From NCBI GenBank assembly GCA_013151865.1, contig JAADHN010000014.1, forward strand, positions 55,460-119,459: 64,000 nucleotides of DNA, in the 5' to 3' direction. Position numbers and translations under genes: made by a program. Below the pieces are notes generated by a model. The model searched no databases. It was not told the DNA's origin and saw nothing but the letters and a program-made list of their open reading frames with translations. Positions 63,852 to 64,000 of this stretch are shown piece after piece. The stretch comes from Kiritimatiellota bacterium (lineage in GTDB: Bacteria; Verrucomicrobiota; Lentisphaeria; Oligosphaerales; JAADHN01). Position 1 is the stretch's first letter; every line of letters begins with the position of its first letter.

Positions 63852-64000
63852 TCACCCGTCCAGCGGACTCCGCACCCCCAGCACGTTCCGTTTCGCCACA
63901 TGCGTGTATACCATGGTCGTGCGCACGTCCGAATGGCCGAGCAATTCCTGCACCGTCCGGATGTCGTACCCCTTCTCCACCAGGTGCGTCGCAAACGAAT
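63852..64000 (-). CDS. Integron-type tyrosine recombinase, C-terminal fragment cut by window edge
   Basis: The complement reads [20 protein letters not shown], then [18 protein letters not shown] and [10 protein letters not shown] before TGA at 63852-63854. The second catalytic His is in LLGHSDV and the tyrosine nucleophile in MVYTHV. The ending GVRSPLD is characteristic of IntI-like integron integrases and their close XerC-type relatives. Only about 48 residues are inside the window; the N-terminus, any extra IntI domain and a possible attI site lie beyond 64000. The reading frame is intact as far as it can be seen. Confidence 0.8.
   Translation of the reverse strand, partial: SFATHLVEKGYDIRTVQELLGHSDVRTTMVYTHVAKRNVLGVRSPLDG

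Overview
The window is high-GC bacterial DNA, densely coding, with genes on both strands. No rRNA, tRNA or CRISPR array was found. The gene set (sulfatase, GH38, LamG and GH-like secreted proteins, several Gfo/Idh/MocA oxidoreductases, ThuA, PHP and sugar-phosphate isomerase families, a fucokinase fusion, an integron-type integrase, triloop palindromic repeats between genes) suits a heterotrophic glycan degrader of the Planctomycetota/Verrucomicrobiota/Lentisphaerota/Kiritimatiellota group or a related phylum. There is no phylogenetic marker here to settle the phylum.

Layout. 1-13.2 kb: a leftward run (metallophosphoesterase, PHP hydrolase, secreted GH-like protein with a C-terminal carbohydrate-binding module), a rightward block (prenyltransferase-repeat protein, RlmI-like 23S rRNA methyltransferase, Gfo/Idh/MocA oxidoreductase) and a leftward pair (HEAT/sugar-binding protein, then a LamG/GH-like protein). 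13.5-20.3 kb: a TPR+MshEN protein behind a good sigma-70-type promoter, an SGNH hydrolase, a ThuA protein, and nitrilase followed by a bifunctional fucokinase/GDP-fucose pyrophosphorylase. 20.6-26.9 kb: an NDP-sugar epimerase, a UvrD/PcrA helicase and a SWIM/SNF2 helicase, all leftward. 27.0-31.3 kb: a possible small inverted-repeat element beside a decayed DUF4091 gene, a large secreted GH-A protein, and a palindrome-rich repeat. 31.3-36.4 kb: a sugar-phosphate isomerase and the methyl cycle (metK, PfkB/adenosine-type kinase, ahcY), with an unexplained structured leader before ahcY. 36.6-45.6 kb: an AddB-like Fe-S nuclease, an APH-type kinase, pheA, hisC-like aminotransferase and tyrS. 45.8-47.9 kb: a PqqD-like protein, a minimal FtsX-type permease and a LolD/MacB-type ATPase. 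48.1-63.4 kb: a catabolic region with an SSS symporter, diverging from sulfatase-DUF5722-GH38-amidohydrolase, and facing a leftward set of Gfo/Idh, MDR dehydrogenase and DUF6259 protein. 63.5-64 kb: repeats and the C-terminus of an integron-type integrase cut by the window edge.

How the genes fit together (inference). metK makes SAM, ahcY hydrolyses SAH to homocysteine and adenosine, and the PfkB kinase between them probably removes adenosine. pheA, an aminotransferase and tyrS form an aromatic amino-acid block. The 48-63 kb region probably removes sulfate from a glycan, cleaves alpha-mannosidic or related bonds, imports the sugar through the SSS carrier and oxidises it with the Gfo/Idh and MDR enzymes. 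The best candidates for something undescribed are the PqqD/permease/ATPase cassette, the ahcY leader and the intergenic inverted-repeat elements.
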